DNA of 21,925 bases from an uncultured Clostridia bacterium (GCA_947628385.1 CANQZS010000005.1:1-21925), one strand, 5' to 3'. Counted from the first letter of the stretch, positions 7,627 to 15,983 are shown. Program-made: numbers and translations. Notes: generated by a model not told the origin, from the letters alone.

Positions 7627-9627
7627 TCAGCTTATATTTGCAATATGCTCGTCTATTGCGCCGATGAGCTTAGCCTTTGCGTCGTGAATGGAAATATCCC
7701 TGAACTGAGCCGCCGCCATAGTCTGGTGACCGCCGCCGCCGAGCTTTTCCATGATTATCTGAACGTTCATAGCGCCCAGAGAACGTGCGGAAATGTTTAT
7801 TCCCCCGTCGGGAGTGTTGAAGATAACGAAGCTTGCGTCAACTCCCTCAATGCCGAGAAGCTCGTCCGCAGCCTGAGCGGCGCTGACCCGTGAATCTCCG
7901 TCGCTGCTCTCATCAAGGGCAACGGCGCAGCGGCGGTATATTTCCGCCGAGGATACAAGTCGTGAACGGTGACGGATACATTCCAGAGAATTTGCAAAAA
8001 GTCCCTTGACCGCTACCATATCCGCTCCGAGCTTGCGGAGAAAGGCTGCCGCTTCAAACGTTCTTACGCCTGTTCTCATGACGAAATTCTTTGTATCGAG
8101 CATAATGCCTGCGAGCATAGCGTCCGCATAATAGCTGGGAAGCTTTTCAATGCCGCTGAAATATTGTATAAGCTCCGCAGTCATCTCGCTTGCCGATGAG
8201 GAATACGGCTCATGGTGGAATATCACGGCGTTATCTATGAAATTCACCGTCTGTCGGTGGTGGTCTATTACCGCCGTGCGCTGGGCTTTTTCGTAAAGCT
8301 CGGGACTTTCTATAATATCCTTGTTATGGGTATCAACGATTATGAGCAAGGTACGGTCGTTCATTCTTTCCAGAGCTTCTGACGGCGTTATGAATATCGG
8401 AAGCTCGTCGGTAAGGTTTTCGTTAAGTCTTTCGATTATAGGCTTGGCAAGGTTCTTTTCGGGATCTACAGCCATATAGACTTCCTTTTCGGGATCGAGA
8501 CGGCGGATAGCTCCCACAAGTCCCGCGCCTGCGCCTACGCTGTCCAGATCGCCGAAGCGGTGTCCCATTATAATAACGTTCCCGCAGGAATTTATCAATT
8601 CTATAAGCGCTGTGGAAACTACTCTTGTTTTTACCTTTGTAGTGCGTTCTATGCCCTTTGTAACGCCGCCAAAGAATTCAAAATTCGTATCGCTTTTTAC
8701 GGCAGCCTGATCTCCTCCGCGGCCTTGAGCCATTTCGAGAGCCTGCTTGGCGTCGCGTTCGCTGTCCTGCATACTTCCGGCGCCTCTGCCTACGCCTATG
8801 GAAAGCGTAACGGGAGATTTTCCCGCGACCTTGATATTCCTTACGTTGTCAAGTATCTTGAATTTATTTGTTATCATTGCGTTGAGATCGCGTTCCTCGA
8901 CTACGGCAAAGAACCTGTCGTTCCCAAGCTTGCGGAAGATCGCGTGATATTCCTCAAAATAAACTTCAAGCTGCTTATCAATCTGTATCATGGTGTGAGC
9001 TTTTTCGCTGTCCTTTTCATTTGAGAGAATATCCTCGTAGTTATCAACGGAAATAAGCATTACGGCGGGACGTATCTCGTTGAATTTATTTTCAAGGGAG
9101 ATATAGTCGCTTATATCGTCGAAATAAAGCAGCGTAAGATCGGAGATCATATTATAGTCCGAATCTGTTTTTTCGGTGGTGACCGCAGAGATGCGGAAAT
9201 GTCCCGTTTCGTAGCTGACGGTGACGTTTTTGTTTTCGAGAGTTTTTTGCAGGTCTATGTCGATTATTTTAGTAATATGCAGACCGAAAGCGTCGCTGCC
9301 GTAGACCTGCTCCGTAAAGGCGATATTGTACCATATGATTATTCCGTCCCCGTCGATTATCACTGCGGGAGCGGGAAATTTATACAGCGAATCCCTTTCG
9401 GTAAGGTTGAGCTGGGATTCCATTTCCGTCACAAAATGATGAAGATTTTTCTGTGAAGCGGAAAAAAGAGCAAGATATGCAAGCGCCGTAAGCGACGTTA
9501 TCGCAAGCAGCGTCCAGAAACGTACCTCGTTTACCTCATAAACGGAAAATGCGCACGCAAGGGAAACCACCACAAGCAGAAGCGAAACCATTTTAAAGGC
9601 TGTCCAGCGTTTTCCAGTCATAAGCAC
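7627..9627 (-). CDS. gdpP: Cyclic-di-AMP phosphodiesterase GdpP (DHH-DHHA1 family)
   Basis: GdpP hydrolyses c-di-AMP, which controls potassium and osmotic balance. Two N-terminal transmembrane segments (about residues 10-28 and 36-55) precede a PAS-like domain (about 85-150). A degenerate GGDEF domain follows, with LGNDRF (about 234-239) where active cyclases have GGDEF, as is usual in GdpP. The DHH domain has MGHRFGDLDSVGAGAG (about 354-369), IVDTH and the DHH motif IDHHR (about 454). The C-terminal DHHA1 domain has LGGGGHQTMAAAQF. All catalytic metal ligands appear present. The start is GTG at 9627; an ATG two codons later (9621) is the alternative, and a stop codon lies directly upstream. 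The strong ribosome binding site is 25 nt away, with a hairpin in between. Confidence 0.95.
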   Translation of the reverse strand: MLMTGKRWTAFKMVSLLLVVVSLACAFSVYEVNEVRFWTLLAITSLTALAYLALFSASQKNLHHFVTEMESQLNLTERDSLYKFPAPAVIIDGDGIIIWYNIAFTEQVYGSDAFGLHITKIIDIDLQKTLENKNVTVSYETGHFRISAVTTEKTDSDYNMISDLTLLYFDDISDYISLENKFNEIRPAVMLISVDNYEDILSNEKDSEKAHTMIQIDKQLEVYFEEYHAIFRKLGNDRFFAVVEERDLNAMITNKFKILDNVRNIKVAGKSPVTLSIGVGRGAGSMQDSERDAKQALEMAQGRGGDQAAVKSDTNFEFFGGVTKGIERTTKVKTRVVSTALIELINSCGNVIIMGHRFGDLDSVGAGAGLVGAIRRLDPEKEVYMAVDPEKNLAKPIIERLNENLTDELPIFITPSEALERMNDRTLLIIVDTHNKDIIESPELYEKAQRTAVIDHHRQTVNFIDNAVIFHHEPYSSSASEMTAELIQYFSGIEKLPSYYADAMLAGIMLDTKNFVMRTGVRTFEAAAFLRKLGADMVAVKGLFANSLECIRHRSRLVSSAEIYRRCAVALDESSDGDSRVSAAQAADELLGIEGVDASFVIFNTPDGGINISARSLGAMNVQIIMEKLGGGGHQTMAAAQFRDISIHDAKAKLIGAIDEHIANIS

Positions 9628-9659
9628 TCACTCTGCCGGCAACGGCAGCTTTCTCCTTT
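9628..9659 (-). promoter_or_regulatory. gdpP ribosome binding site with hairpin spacer
   Basis: On the minus strand AAAGGAG (9659-9653) is the only strong ribosome binding site, but it is 25 nt from the GTG start, too far for normal use. Between them lies a perfect stem-loop: CTGCCG (9648-9643), loop TTGC, CGGCAG (9638-9633). If the 16-nt hairpin forms, the effective spacing to the GTG becomes 9 nt, which is ideal. The site starts 10 nt after the rnjA stop. Confidence 0.5.
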
Positions 9660-9668
9660 CTCAAAGAT

Positions 9669-11591
9669 CTATATTTCCATAATAATGGGGAGTATCATAG
9701 GTCTGCGTTTTGTTTTTATATAGATGAATTCGCCGAGCTCGTCTTTCATTCTGCCCTTTATGGAATTCCAGTCGTGCATATCGCTTTCAAGGCAGCTCCG
9801 CAGAGTTTTTGTAAGAAGCTCCTTTGCGGCGACCATAAGCTCCTCGGATTCGCGTACGTAAACGAATCCTCTTGAAACGATGTCCGGACCTGCAAGGATC
9901 GCTCCCGTCTCGTTTTCGATAGTTGCTACCGCAATGATAAGACCGTCCTCGGAGAGATGCTTCCTGTCCCTGAGAACTATGGAGCCTACGTCTCCCACGC
10001 CGAGACCGTCCACGAATACGCGTCCTGCGGGGACCTGTCCGGTTATTTTCATTTCGATCCCGTCTGTCTCGATAACGTTTCCTATGCTGCCGATAAGCAC
10101 GCTGTCCTGTTCAAAGCCGAGGCTGTAGGCAAGTCCCGCGTGTTTTTTCAGGTGCTTGTATTCGCCGTGGACGGGGATAAAGAATTTGGGCTTTGTCAGT
10201 GAAAGCATGAGCTTAAGCTCCTCCTGACAGGCGTGACCCGAAACGTGAACGTCGTACATGGATTCATATATTACCTCCGCGCCCGAACGCATAAGCTCGT
10301 TTACGACCTTTGTAACGAGCTTTTCGTTGCCCGGTATAGGCGTTGCGCTTATTATTATGAAATCCATTGGAGTTATCGTTACCGAGCGATGTTCGTTCAT
10401 TGCCATTCTGTACAATGCGGACATAGGCTCGCCCTGACTTCCGGTGGTTATAAGCACTATTTTTTCCGGCGGGAACCTGTTCATGGCGTCAATATCTATC
10501 ATCAGACCGTCCGGAACTTTCAGGTAGCCGAGCTCCATAGCCGTACTTATAACGTTCAGCATGCTCCTGCCGAATACCGCTACCTTTCTGCCGCAGCGTA
10601 CCGCGCTGTTTACGATCTGCTGTATGCGGTGTATATTGGACGAAAATGTGGCGATTATTATACGCTTTCCCTCGGCGGTATCGAAAAGCCTTTCAAAGCT
10701 GTTGCCGACGGTGCGTTCGGTGGCGGTATGACCGCGCCTTTCCGCGTTGGTGGAATCGGACATCAGCGCAAGAACGCCCTTATTTCCGAGCTCTCCGAAG
10801 CGGGCAAGATCAATTATCTCACTTTCTATAGGTGTAAAGTCCACCTTAAAGTCTCCGGTGTGGACCACTATTCCGGCGGGGGTGTGTATAGCGAGCGCCA
10901 CGGCGTCGGGGATCGAATGATTTACGCGGATAAATTCCACAGCCATGCAGCCCATTTTGACGGTCTGTCTCGGAGCTACGACATTCAGCTTTGCGGTGGA
11001 GAGTATATTATGCTCCCTGAGCTTGCCCTCGATAAGACCTATGGTAAGTCTTGTGGCGTAAACGGGAACGTTTACCTTTTTGAGCAGGTAGGCAAGACCG
11101 CCGATGTGATCCTCATGCCCGTGGGTTATAACTATGCCGCGTATCCTGTCGGAATTCTGTTCAACATATGTGAAATCCGGCAGCACGAGATCTACGCCCG
11201 GCATATCGCTGTCAGGAAATGCAAGACCGCAGTCAACGATAAACATATCGTTTGCACATTCAAAAACGGTCATATTCTTGCCGATCTCATTAAGACCGCC
11301 AAGGGGTATTATCCTCAGAGGAGTCTTTTTAATGGAACGGTGGTTCGTGGTATGTGTGGGAGCGCCTGATCCGGCAGTGGGCTTAGGCTCCGGCTGCTTT
11401 TTGCGGCTTCTGGCAGGAGCCGCCTTGGGTTCGGTCTGTTTTTTTGCAGCCTTGGCGGGCGCTTTTTTGGTGTTTTCCTTAGAATTCTTGGGAGCCTTTT
11501 TTGCAGGCGCGGGTTTTTTCTGACCTTTATTTTTTGGGGAGATCCTTTCGCCGTATGAGTTAAGTTCAATATCCTTGCTGTTTTTTGACAC
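9669..11591 (-). CDS. rnjA: Ribonuclease J with a long basic N-terminal extension
   Basis: RNase J is a metallo-beta-lactamase/beta-CASP enzyme with 5'-to-3' exonuclease and endonuclease activity in mRNA decay and rRNA maturation. The catalytic core starts at LRIIPLGGLNEIGKNMTVFE (about residue 92). It contains the zinc motif HGHEDHIGG (about 157-165), the beta-CASP domain with SDSTNAERRGHT, and the later IPVHGEYKHLKKHA. Before the core is about 90 residues rich in Lys, Ala and Pro, likely disordered and possibly RNA-binding; B. subtilis RNase J1 lacks it. The chosen start is GTG at 11591, with AAAGGA 11 nt upstream. The frame stays open to an ATG at 11717, which would add 42 unusual residues but has no nearby ribosome binding site. 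gdpP follows 41 bp downstream. Confidence 0.93.
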   Translation of the reverse strand: MSKNSKDIELNSYGERISPKNKGQKKPAPAKKAPKNSKENTKKAPAKAAKKQTEPKAAPARSRKKQPEPKPTAGSGAPTHTTNHRSIKKTPLRIIPLGGLNEIGKNMTVFECANDMFIVDCGLAFPDSDMPGVDLVLPDFTYVEQNSDRIRGIVITHGHEDHIGGLAYLLKKVNVPVYATRLTIGLIEGKLREHNILSTAKLNVVAPRQTVKMGCMAVEFIRVNHSIPDAVALAIHTPAGIVVHTGDFKVDFTPIESEIIDLARFGELGNKGVLALMSDSTNAERRGHTATERTVGNSFERLFDTAEGKRIIIATFSSNIHRIQQIVNSAVRCGRKVAVFGRSMLNVISTAMELGYLKVPDGLMIDIDAMNRFPPEKIVLITTGSQGEPMSALYRMAMNEHRSVTITPMDFIIISATPIPGNEKLVTKVVNELMRSGAEVIYESMYDVHVSGHACQEELKLMLSLTKPKFFIPVHGEYKHLKKHAGLAYSLGFEQDSVLIGSIGNVIETDGIEMKITGQVPAGRVFVDGLGVGDVGSIVLRDRKHLSEDGLIIAVATIENETGAILAGPDIVSRGFVYVRESEELMVAAKELLTKTLRSCLESDMHDWNSIKGRMKDELGEFIYIKTKRRPMILPIIMEI

Positions 11592-12073
11592 TATGAAACC
11601 ATTCCTTTCAAGATAAAGCCGGTACGGCGGCGCAAGGGAAGCGAAATATCCCCGATATGGCAGAATATCCGGAGCAATGGCGTTTAAACGCAAAATTGCG
11701 TAATAAATGCGTCGCATTTACATCGTAAAATTGCCGTTTTGCCGTTTTGCTCCTTTTTTCCGAAGCATGGGGAAAAGATCTGCCGTCCGATATGGGAAAC
11801 GGATCCCGTACCGGCAGGCTGTCTTAAAACGCGATACGGCGAAGCTCCGCCGTTCGGGGTATTTTCCGGATCAGCTGCTATATTCCGAAAAAAGCATTGG
11901 CAGCGATCCCGAGCTGCTCCCTCAGAGCCGAATTTAAAAAAGACCGGACAGATATGTAACGACCCTGCGTAAGAAAATTTCTTTCGCAGGCTGATAAAAA
12001 GCGGGTTTGGAGGGTATATATCGTGAGAGGACCGCTTTTCCATGGGGAAATATTATCCGAACACAATAAATTA
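11592..12073 (-). promoter_or_regulatory. Long structured 5' leader of rnjA
   Basis: About 480 nt of transcript precede rnjA with no convincing gene. On the minus strand I see several structures. AAAAGCGG (12039-12032) pairs with CCGCTTTT, running into a T5 tract at 12000-11996. A CCTGCG/CGCAGG hairpin with an inner A/T stem lies at 11990-11964, followed by a T6 tract (11941-11936). There are perfect hairpins ACGGCG/CGCCGT near 11850 and CTGCCG/CGGCAG at 11817-11779. A palindrome TAAATGCG-A-CGCATTTA lies at about 11720-11704. CATGGAAAAG (12043-12034) can also pair with CTTTTCCCCATG (11776-11765), closing the region into one large domain. I do not recognise a known riboswitch. Two T-tracts after stems suggest attenuation. 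Confidence 0.45.
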
Positions 12074-12079
12074 CCTTAC

Positions 12080-12108
12080 ATTATACTACATTCAAACGAT
12101 TTTGTCAA
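12080..12108 (-). promoter_or_regulatory. Consensus SigA promoter of the rnjA operon
   Basis: On the minus strand TTGACA (12108-12103) and TATAAT (12085-12080) are both perfect consensus hexamers with a 17-nt spacer. Transcription would start near 12073. This is the strongest promoter in the window and probably drives rnjA-gdpP and some of the genes behind them. Confidence 0.85.
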
Positions 12109-12156
12109 TATCGGCGGCGCCGTAATTTGCAGATATTCTTTTGTTAAGTCTTTCAG

Positions 12157-12183
12157 CGGCTGCGGAGACGGTCCCCGCAGCCG
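12157..12183 (-). terminator. GC-rich hairpin after the nucleotidyltransferase-like gene
   Basis: CGGCTGCGG and CCGCAGCCG pair perfectly, and the stem can extend inward by about three more pairs. It lies about 20 nt past the stop of the 756-residue minus-strand gene and upstream of the rnjA promoter. No T-tract follows (CTGAAAGACTTAAC), so it may stabilise the 3' end rather than terminate efficiently. Confidence 0.45.
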
Positions 12184-12204
12184 TTCGGAGCTTAGCGAGC
12201 AGGA

Positions 12205-14475
12205 TCAGCTTCCGGAGGTGAGCAGATCCTGATAAAAGTCGCAAAGCTCTGCGGATACCTCGGCGGAATAGCTTTCCACCTGCATTATAACGCCTTTGCC
12301 GGTCTTTACGGGTCTTATAAGGACTCTTCCACGGCGGTCGTCTATGAGTACGCCGTCTCCGGATACCTGTTTTTCGGTGAATATGCTCCGCAGCAGCTTT
12401 ACGGGCTGTTTGTCGATCGCCACAAAGCGCGTGGAAAGCGCTATTTCCGGAAGATCGTATATCTCCTCGGCAGGAGATCTGCCGTGTGCTTCCATGGCTT
12501 CAAGCACCGTCAGCATGAGCGCTGCGCCGTCGCGGACGAACGGAGCTTCCGCAGCAAGACGGCGGGCTTCCATATCCGAGGGATCCGAGGGACAGCCGCT
12601 GTAGCGGAGCACTCTGCGGCCGTACTTTTCCGCAAGCTCCTCCGCTGCTTTGGGGAAATTGTACGGCAGAGCTATGTCATGCCCCTGTTCAAATCTGCGG
12701 CGGCAGGCTATGAGCATAAGCTTTTCCTCAAAAATATATCCCGTTTCATCGGTGTAAGCGGAAACTCCTCTGCCGTTCCCGCCGATATGAAAGACCACGG
12801 GCTTACCGCTGCGGCAGTTTATGCGGTCGAGGATATTTTCACAGACCTCATTTACCGCCGTTCCGGAGGTGTTCAGCACGGCTCTTATGGAGGTGAGCTT
12901 TTCCGGAGCGGCTTTTTCGAGCATATTTCCGTAAAGACGGGTTATTGCGGAGGAATCCCGTATCTCTCCGAAGTGCATAAAGCCTGCGCGGCGGTACTCG
13001 CTGCGGTTCATGCCGCCCTCGATTATACGCTCCTCACTGCGGCTGAGGGGAAGTCCGTCGCCGGAACAGGGCTTTATTTTAGCGGTTATCCCCGCTTCTA
13101 TCCAGCAGCCTGCGGAAAGTCCTGAGCTTGCTGTGCAGAAATCGAGCTCCGGCTCGGAGGTGCTGCCGAAGATCCATGCGTCCGCACCCGCAGCCGTTAT
13201 TCCCGCCGCAAGAGCAAGGGCAAGGCTTTTTGACGATGGGGAATCCTTATATCCTACGCCTATGCGGTTTCCCAGCGAGGCAAGGGAGCTTCCTGCCGCA
13301 GCGGCTGTCTGGGGAGTGATTATGCTGCCCGTTTCGCCGCATATGCCGTCCTCGCCTATCCTTACGGGAGTAAGAAAGCCGTAGCGAATATCCTGTGCGG
13401 CTGTGGCGTAGGCGTCGATATGTCTGCCGTTCCATATCTTTACGCCGCTTTGTACCACAGCCTGTTCGGCGATAACGGCGCTGTCCCCTATCACAGCGCC
13501 CTCACTGACCGACGCGCCGGCAAGCAGCCGTGCGCCGGTACCGATCACGGCTCCGGTGACGGATACCCGCTCGCCGATGTAGGCGCCGTCCATGATTATT
13601 GCGCCGTTGAGCTTTGCTCCGCGGCAAACGGTGACGTTCCTGCCGATGACCGTTCCCGCGCTTATTTCGGCTCCGGCGGCAATATCTGCGGAATCGGGGA
13701 TCCGCACGGGAGGTATGATCTTTAATTTCGGGAACATATCCGCTCTTTCGGCAATATCATCGGGACGGAACGACAGCCCTCCGCTGATAACGGCTGCGTT
13801 TGCGGAAAAATACCCGTCGGGGCAGTTCACCGTACAGAAAAAGCCGTCCGATGGGAAGCTCGCAACGACCTTTCCCCTTTTGATAAGCTCGGGTATAAAC
13901 TCGGTGAGAATATCGCTGCCGTAATTTTCCGCTTCAAGAGCGGTCTTTAGGGAAAACATGAATATTCCCGCCGCAGCGTCGTCCGAGCGGCAGTTCTCCC
14001 TTGCGGCGCAGGAGATAATATCCGTTACTCTGTCATTTTTTGAAACGGCAAGAACGGATCCCTCTCCGGAAAGCGCTTTTCTTGTTACTATGGTAACATC
14101 GGCGGCGGCTTCGGCGTGGAATTTTTTTAATCCGGCAAGATCCATTTCAAAAAGGACGTTTCCGTAAACGACGGTGAGGAATTCCCCGTCGTCTACGGTT
14201 TTTGCCGCTTCGGAAAGCGCTTTGCACGTTCCCTCGGGAGAGTCGGAAATAATAAGATCGGGTCCGTCCTTTTCATCGAAATATTCCGTGATTACGGAGG
14301 AAAGCCTGTCCGCAGCAATGATGATGTCTGAGTATCCGGATCCTTTGAGAAAGCGGACGGTATATTCAGCCAGCGGGATACCGCATATCGGAAGCATTGC
14401 AGCCGGTTTTGTGCAGGTAAGAGGTCTGAGCCGCAGAGAATCTCCTCCGGCAAGTATAAGAGCCGTATCGGACAT
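12205..14475 (-). CDS. Nucleotidyltransferase / beta-helix / phosphohexomutase-like fusion, probable double pseudoenzyme
   Basis: Three regions are visible in 756 residues. The first is an NTP-transferase fold (about 1-235) with LILAGGDSLRLRPLT. Next is a left-handed beta-helix of hexapeptide repeats (about 255-345: SADIAAGAEISAGTVIG and so on). Last is a phosphomannomutase/phosphoglucomutase-like region (about 370-750). This architecture resembles GDP-mannose pyrophosphorylase-like proteins fused to a mutase. Key residues are missing: GxGTRL is GDSLRL, the PKP lysine is Ala25, and the metal-binding Asp of the usual GD motif is Asn106. In the mutase part I find no TASHNP phosphoserine loop, and the DGDxDR metal loop is replaced by GGNGRGVS. 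The late RDG segment (FVRDGAALML) is kept. A regulatory or sugar-nucleotide-sensing role is an inference. The ATG has AGGAG about 12 nt upstream. Confidence 0.85.
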   Translation of the reverse strand: MSDTALILAGGDSLRLRPLTCTKPAAMLPICGIPLAEYTVRFLKGSGYSDIIIAADRLSSVITEYFDEKDGPDLIISDSPEGTCKALSEAAKTVDDGEFLTVVYGNVLFEMDLAGLKKFHAEAAADVTIVTRKALSGEGSVLAVSKNDRVTDIISCAARENCRSDDAAAGIFMFSLKTALEAENYGSDILTEFIPELIKRGKVVASFPSDGFFCTVNCPDGYFSANAAVISGGLSFRPDDIAERADMFPKLKIIPPVRIPDSADIAAGAEISAGTVIGRNVTVCRGAKLNGAIIMDGAYIGERVSVTGAVIGTGARLLAGASVSEGAVIGDSAVIAEQAVVQSGVKIWNGRHIDAYATAAQDIRYGFLTPVRIGEDGICGETGSIITPQTAAAAGSSLASLGNRIGVGYKDSPSSKSLALALAAGITAAGADAWIFGSTSEPELDFCTASSGLSAGCWIEAGITAKIKPCSGDGLPLSRSEERIIEGGMNRSEYRRAGFMHFGEIRDSSAITRLYGNMLEKAAPEKLTSIRAVLNTSGTAVNEVCENILDRINCRSGKPVVFHIGGNGRGVSAYTDETGYIFEEKLMLIACRRRFEQGHDIALPYNFPKAAEELAEKYGRRVLRYSGCPSDPSDMEARRLAAEAPFVRDGAALMLTVLEAMEAHGRSPAEEIYDLPEIALSTRFVAIDKQPVKLLRSIFTEKQVSGDGVLIDDRRGRVLIRPVKTGKGVIMQVESYSAEVSAELCDFYQDLLTSGS

Positions 14476-14773
14476 AACGGTCGGTCTCTCCTTTCGTGAT
14501 GTGATGTTTTTATAAGAGGCTTGCAGATTAATTATTGACAGTTACTGACGGTTTATTCGCATAATATCTGCCGCTGAGTGTGCAAAGTGTGATAAAATTT
14601 CAAAAAAATCATAAGAATTCATTATTTGCTATTGCAAAAAATAAAAAAATGTGGGATAATAAATCTGGGTCACACGGACAGTTATTATTTCAGCAAAATA
14701 TACAGAAAGTAAAAATGCAAAAAAATATAAATATGATCGGTTGGTGTATCGGGTGTCTTTAAAATTATTTGAT
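14476..14773. other. Divergent intergenic region
   Basis: This stretch of about 300 bp separates the minus-strand nucleotidyltransferase-like gene from the plus-strand kinase-like gene. It is strongly AT-rich between 14580 and 14740. I see a plausible plus-strand promoter (14632-14660) but no convincing minus-strand promoter: a TATAAA near 14510 lacks a well-spaced -35. A 15-codon plus-strand frame at 14715-14762 ends 11 nt before the preferred kinase-like start and could act as a leader peptide, but nothing proves that it is translated. Confidence 0.4.
14632..14660 (+). promoter_or_regulatory. SigA-type promoter for the kinase-like/lipoprotein pair
   Basis: TTGCAA (14632-14637) and GATAAT (14655-14660) are separated by 17 nt, in an AT-rich region upstream of the plus-strand kinase-like gene. 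Transcription would start near 14667. Confidence 0.5.
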
Positions 14774-15874
14774 ATGCTTAAAAAAATATATGAGGATTCA
14801 AAGCTTCCGGTTGCCGTTACGGACAGCAGCGCAGTTGTAAAATGGAAAAACAAGGCTTCCGGACAGATATTTTCCGAGGGAACGGCTGTATGGAAAGCGG
14901 AGCACGGAGGATTCTCCGGTCCGGAGATAATAAATACCATATCCAACGAGCAGCTTTATTCATTTAATGCAGTAAAAGCAGAGGATCGCGAGAGCGGCGA
15001 AAGCTATTATATCGTCGAGCTTATAAGATCGGACAAATTGTCGGATATTCTCAACACGGCGGCTATAAGGGATTATGTGCTCTACCTTTGCGCAAAAATA
15101 AAAAACGCCGCGGGAATGATGACAAATTCTGCGGACGAGATTTACGATAACGTATCCTGCGGGCTTTTTGACAGCGAAATGATAACAGAAAGACTTAATA
15201 TCATAGATAAGGGGATAATGTCCATAACAAAGGAGATAATCCAGCCGGATCAGTTCTATTCGCTTCTGAAAATGGACGAAAAGGAAATGACCCTGTCTGC
15301 GGACAACGAGCTGCGCAGGATCGCAGATGAAGCCTCGGCAGTCCTTGGCAGGAATGTAAAGATAGTTTTTGACTGCGATAAAAATATATTTTTCCATATG
15401 GAACGTTCGATCTTTGAAGCGGTAGTTGCCGGAATGGCGGAAAAATGCTGCCGCTGCGGAGGAGCTCCGGAAATGCTGTCGTTTTCCGCTTCAAGGTTAA
15501 GTGACATCAGAGCGGAGGTAATAGTAAGGAGCATACACATAACGAACAATAAGAACAAAACGGATCAGCCGCACGGCATGGATATTGCCGAGGCGGAGCT
15601 CCAGAGTCCGGAAAGAGATGTATTTTTCAACTATATGTGCGATATTCTCTGCGCAAGGCACAAGGCGGTATTTACAAAGGCTGAGCTGCCTAACGGCTTT
15701 ATCTTCAAGATGGAATTTGATATAGTCACCGGAGGAACGACGATACTTGAGCCGGAAACGGAATATTCCGCCGGAAGCAGCAGATTCAGCACCGTGCGGC
15801 TTATGCTGTCGGACGTTACACAGCAGCAGAGATACGGATTTTACGACATTGACGCCGAGGACGAGGCAGAATAA
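14774..15874 (+). CDS. Degenerate sensor histidine kinase-like protein (PAS plus HATPase-like)
   Basis: The N-terminus (about residues 1-85) looks like a PAS sensor domain (LPVAVTDSSAVVKWKNKASG). Then come two helices where a dimerisation/phosphoacceptor domain would be (about 95-175). The C-terminal part resembles a GHKL ATPase fold (NELRRIADEASAVLGRNVKI, then FEAVVAGMAEKCC, then a final strand GFIFKMEF). The phosphoacceptor His is absent from the helix, the N-box Asn is not at the expected place, and no glycine-rich G1/G2 boxes are visible. It is therefore probably not an active kinase. There is no transmembrane segment, and no response regulator gene is next to it. The start is uncertain: ATG 14774 is chosen, with TTG 14741, GTG 14744 and GTG 14753 as in-frame alternatives; none has a strong ribosome binding site. 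A lipoprotein gene follows 110 bp downstream. Confidence 0.7.
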   Translation: MLKKIYEDSKLPVAVTDSSAVVKWKNKASGQIFSEGTAVWKAEHGGFSGPEIINTISNEQLYSFNAVKAEDRESGESYYIVELIRSDKLSDILNTAAIRDYVLYLCAKIKNAAGMMTNSADEIYDNVSCGLFDSEMITERLNIIDKGIMSITKEIIQPDQFYSLLKMDEKEMTLSADNELRRIADEASAVLGRNVKIVFDCDKNIFFHMERSIFEAVVAGMAEKCCRCGGAPEMLSFSASRLSDIRAEVIVRSIHITNNKNKTDQPHGMDIAEAELQSPERDVFFNYMCDILCARHKAVFTKAELPNGFIFKMEFDIVTGGTTILEPETEYSAGSSRFSTVRLMLSDVTQQQRYGFYDIDAEDEAE

Positions 15875-15983
15875 CGGCAGTTCCGCAGGATAAATGCGGC
15901 GCCGTTTACGATGCTCGGTCCAAGCTTGCGTTAAAATTATCCGGCGGCGGCAGCTTCCGGAAAAATCGAAAAGAGGAAACAGA

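Noticed and set aside
10233..11369. 378-codon plus-strand open frame antisense to rnjA
   Set aside because: It is the antisense shadow of the conserved RNase J core, with no ribosome binding site or recognisable domain.
11589..11602. Three-codon frame ATG-GTT-TCA-TAG overlapping the rnjA GTG start
   Set aside because: Its ATG abuts the AAAGGA ribosome binding site with no spacing, so it is unlikely to be translated; probably chance.
11684..12043. 119-codon minus-strand frame in the rnjA leader
   Set aside because: It has no ribosome binding site, covers hairpins and overlaps the long-range stem; the composition looks like translated structured RNA or repeat rather than protein.
14535..14567. 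Plus-strand promoter with TTGACA at 14535-14540
   Set aside because: The nearest -10-like sequence (TAATAT) is 21 nt away, too far; the TTGCAA/GATAAT pair at 14632-14660 has correct spacing.
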